Under the pieces are notes generated by a model, which was not told where the DNA came from, ran no database searches, and saw only the letters and a program-made list of their open reading frames with translations. Below are positions 12,082 to 12,693 of a stretch of DNA of 12,693 nt, piece after piece (positions within the stretch are counted from its first letter, which is position 1; every line of letters starts with the position of its first letter). The stretch comes from an uncultured Collinsella sp. GTDB lineage: Bacteria; Actinomycetota; Coriobacteriia; Coriobacteriales; Coriobacteriaceae. The translations under genes and the position numbers were made by a program. The stretch lies in assembly GCA_900757385.1 (NCBI GenBank), contig CAAENO010000164.1, positions 1 through 12,693 on the forward strand, read 5' to 3'.

Positions 12082-12693
12082 TTAGCGCTTGCGGGGGACG
12101 AGCTTGGTGCGGCGCAGGTGGATCATCTCGGCAGCGATGGAGATGGCGATCTCCTCGGGGTCCTCGGCCTCGATGGCGACACCGATCGGCAGGTGCAGCT
12201 CGTCGATCTGGTCCTGCGTAAAGCCCTCCTGCTCCAGGCGGGCGCGCACAAAGGCCGTCTTGCGGCGCGAACCCAGACAGCCCAGATAGGCGGGCTTGGC
12301 GTGCATGGCCTGAATCACCACGTCAATATCGGACTTGTGACCCGCCGTGGCGACGACCACTAGGTCACGCGGGCCGATGGGGTACTGCTTGCTCAGGTTC
12401 TTGTAGTCGACCAGACGACGGTCGTAGACACCGGGCACCCATTCGGGCGTCAACGTGCCCGGGCGATCGTCGCAGGCCACGACGGCAAAGCCCGCCGCCG
12501 TGAGCACCCGCGCCGTCGCAGCACCCACGTGTCCGCAGCCAAAGATATAGGTCAGGCCCTCGGGGCAGAGCGTCTCGATGTGCGCCGCGGGAATCTCGGA
12601 GGCCGCGTTGGTGTAGGTGACCTTACTCCCCTCCTCCACCAGCGAAAGCTCGGGGCAGCCCATTATGGTGCGGCGCGACTCCTCGCCATGGTA
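12082..12693 (-). CDS. XdhC/CoxI-family molybdenum-hydroxylase maturation protein, partial at its N-terminal end
   Basis: XdhC-type proteins bind the molybdenum cofactor, promote its sulfuration and insert it into xanthine dehydrogenase-like enzymes. The frame is open across the right edge, so the N-terminal XdhC/CoxI domain is mostly missing and the ATG at 12663 is unlikely to be the true start. Of the 203 visible residues, about 48-57 hold YIFGCGHVGA, a Rossmann nucleotide-binding turn. It is followed by GFAVVACDDRP. The conserved GCLGSRRKTAFVRARLEQEGF and the end LPIGVAIEAEDPEEIAISIA are typical of the XdhC C-terminal domain. It has no known link to ribosome synthesis. It occupies the place where rplX and rplN would normally lie. 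Confidence 0.88.
   Translation of the reverse strand, partial: YHGEESRRTIMGCPELSLVEEGSKVTYTNAASEIPAAHIETLCPEGLTYIFGCGHVGAATARVLTAAGFAVVACDDRPGTLTPEWVPGVYDRRLVDYKNLSKQYPIGPRDLVVVATAGHKSDIDVVIQAMHAKPAYLGCLGSRRKTAFVRARLEQEGFTQDQIDELHLPIGVAIEAEDPEEIAISIAAEMIHLRRTKLVPRKR

Overview
The window is almost entirely one block of translation and secretion genes on the minus strand: the distal spc operon joined to the alpha operon. The gene order, zinc-type S14, zinc-free S4, zinc-type adenylate kinase, truA directly after rplQ, and GC-rich codon choice point to a high-GC Gram-positive bacterium. My best guess is Coriobacteriia, close to Collinsella. That placement rests on protein resemblance from memory and was not checked by a search.

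Reading in the direction of transcription (right to left): a partial XdhC-type gene (12693-12082); a 325-base spacer with a 67-base inverted repeat and a likely promoter; then rplE, rpsZ, rpsH, rplF, rplR, rpsE, rpmD, rplO, secY, adk, map, infA, rpmJ, rpsM, rpsK, rpsD, rpoA and rplQ. A textbook rho-independent terminator (1832-1862) follows rplQ. After it come truA and a partial GT-A glycosyltransferase-like gene that runs off the left edge.

The genes encode 50S and 30S subunit proteins, the Sec translocon channel, adenylate kinase, methionine aminopeptidase, initiation factor IF1 and the RNA polymerase alpha subunit. Most junctions are tight (2 to 33 bases, or overlapping) with clear Shine-Dalgarno sequences. 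rplF, rpsZ, secY and probably infA start with GTG, and rpsM starts with TTG.

There is no obvious new defence, mobile or biosynthetic system here. What deserves a second look is mostly outside the coding regions. The spc operon starts abruptly at rplE, with no rplN or rplX upstream. Every larger gap inside the operon holds a substantial RNA hairpin: rplE/rpsZ, rpsZ/rpsH, rplF/rplR, map/infA and infA/rpmJ. The infA/rpmJ leader could form alternative stems. A possible truA promoter is nested in the operon terminator so that its transcript would lack part of the terminator stem.
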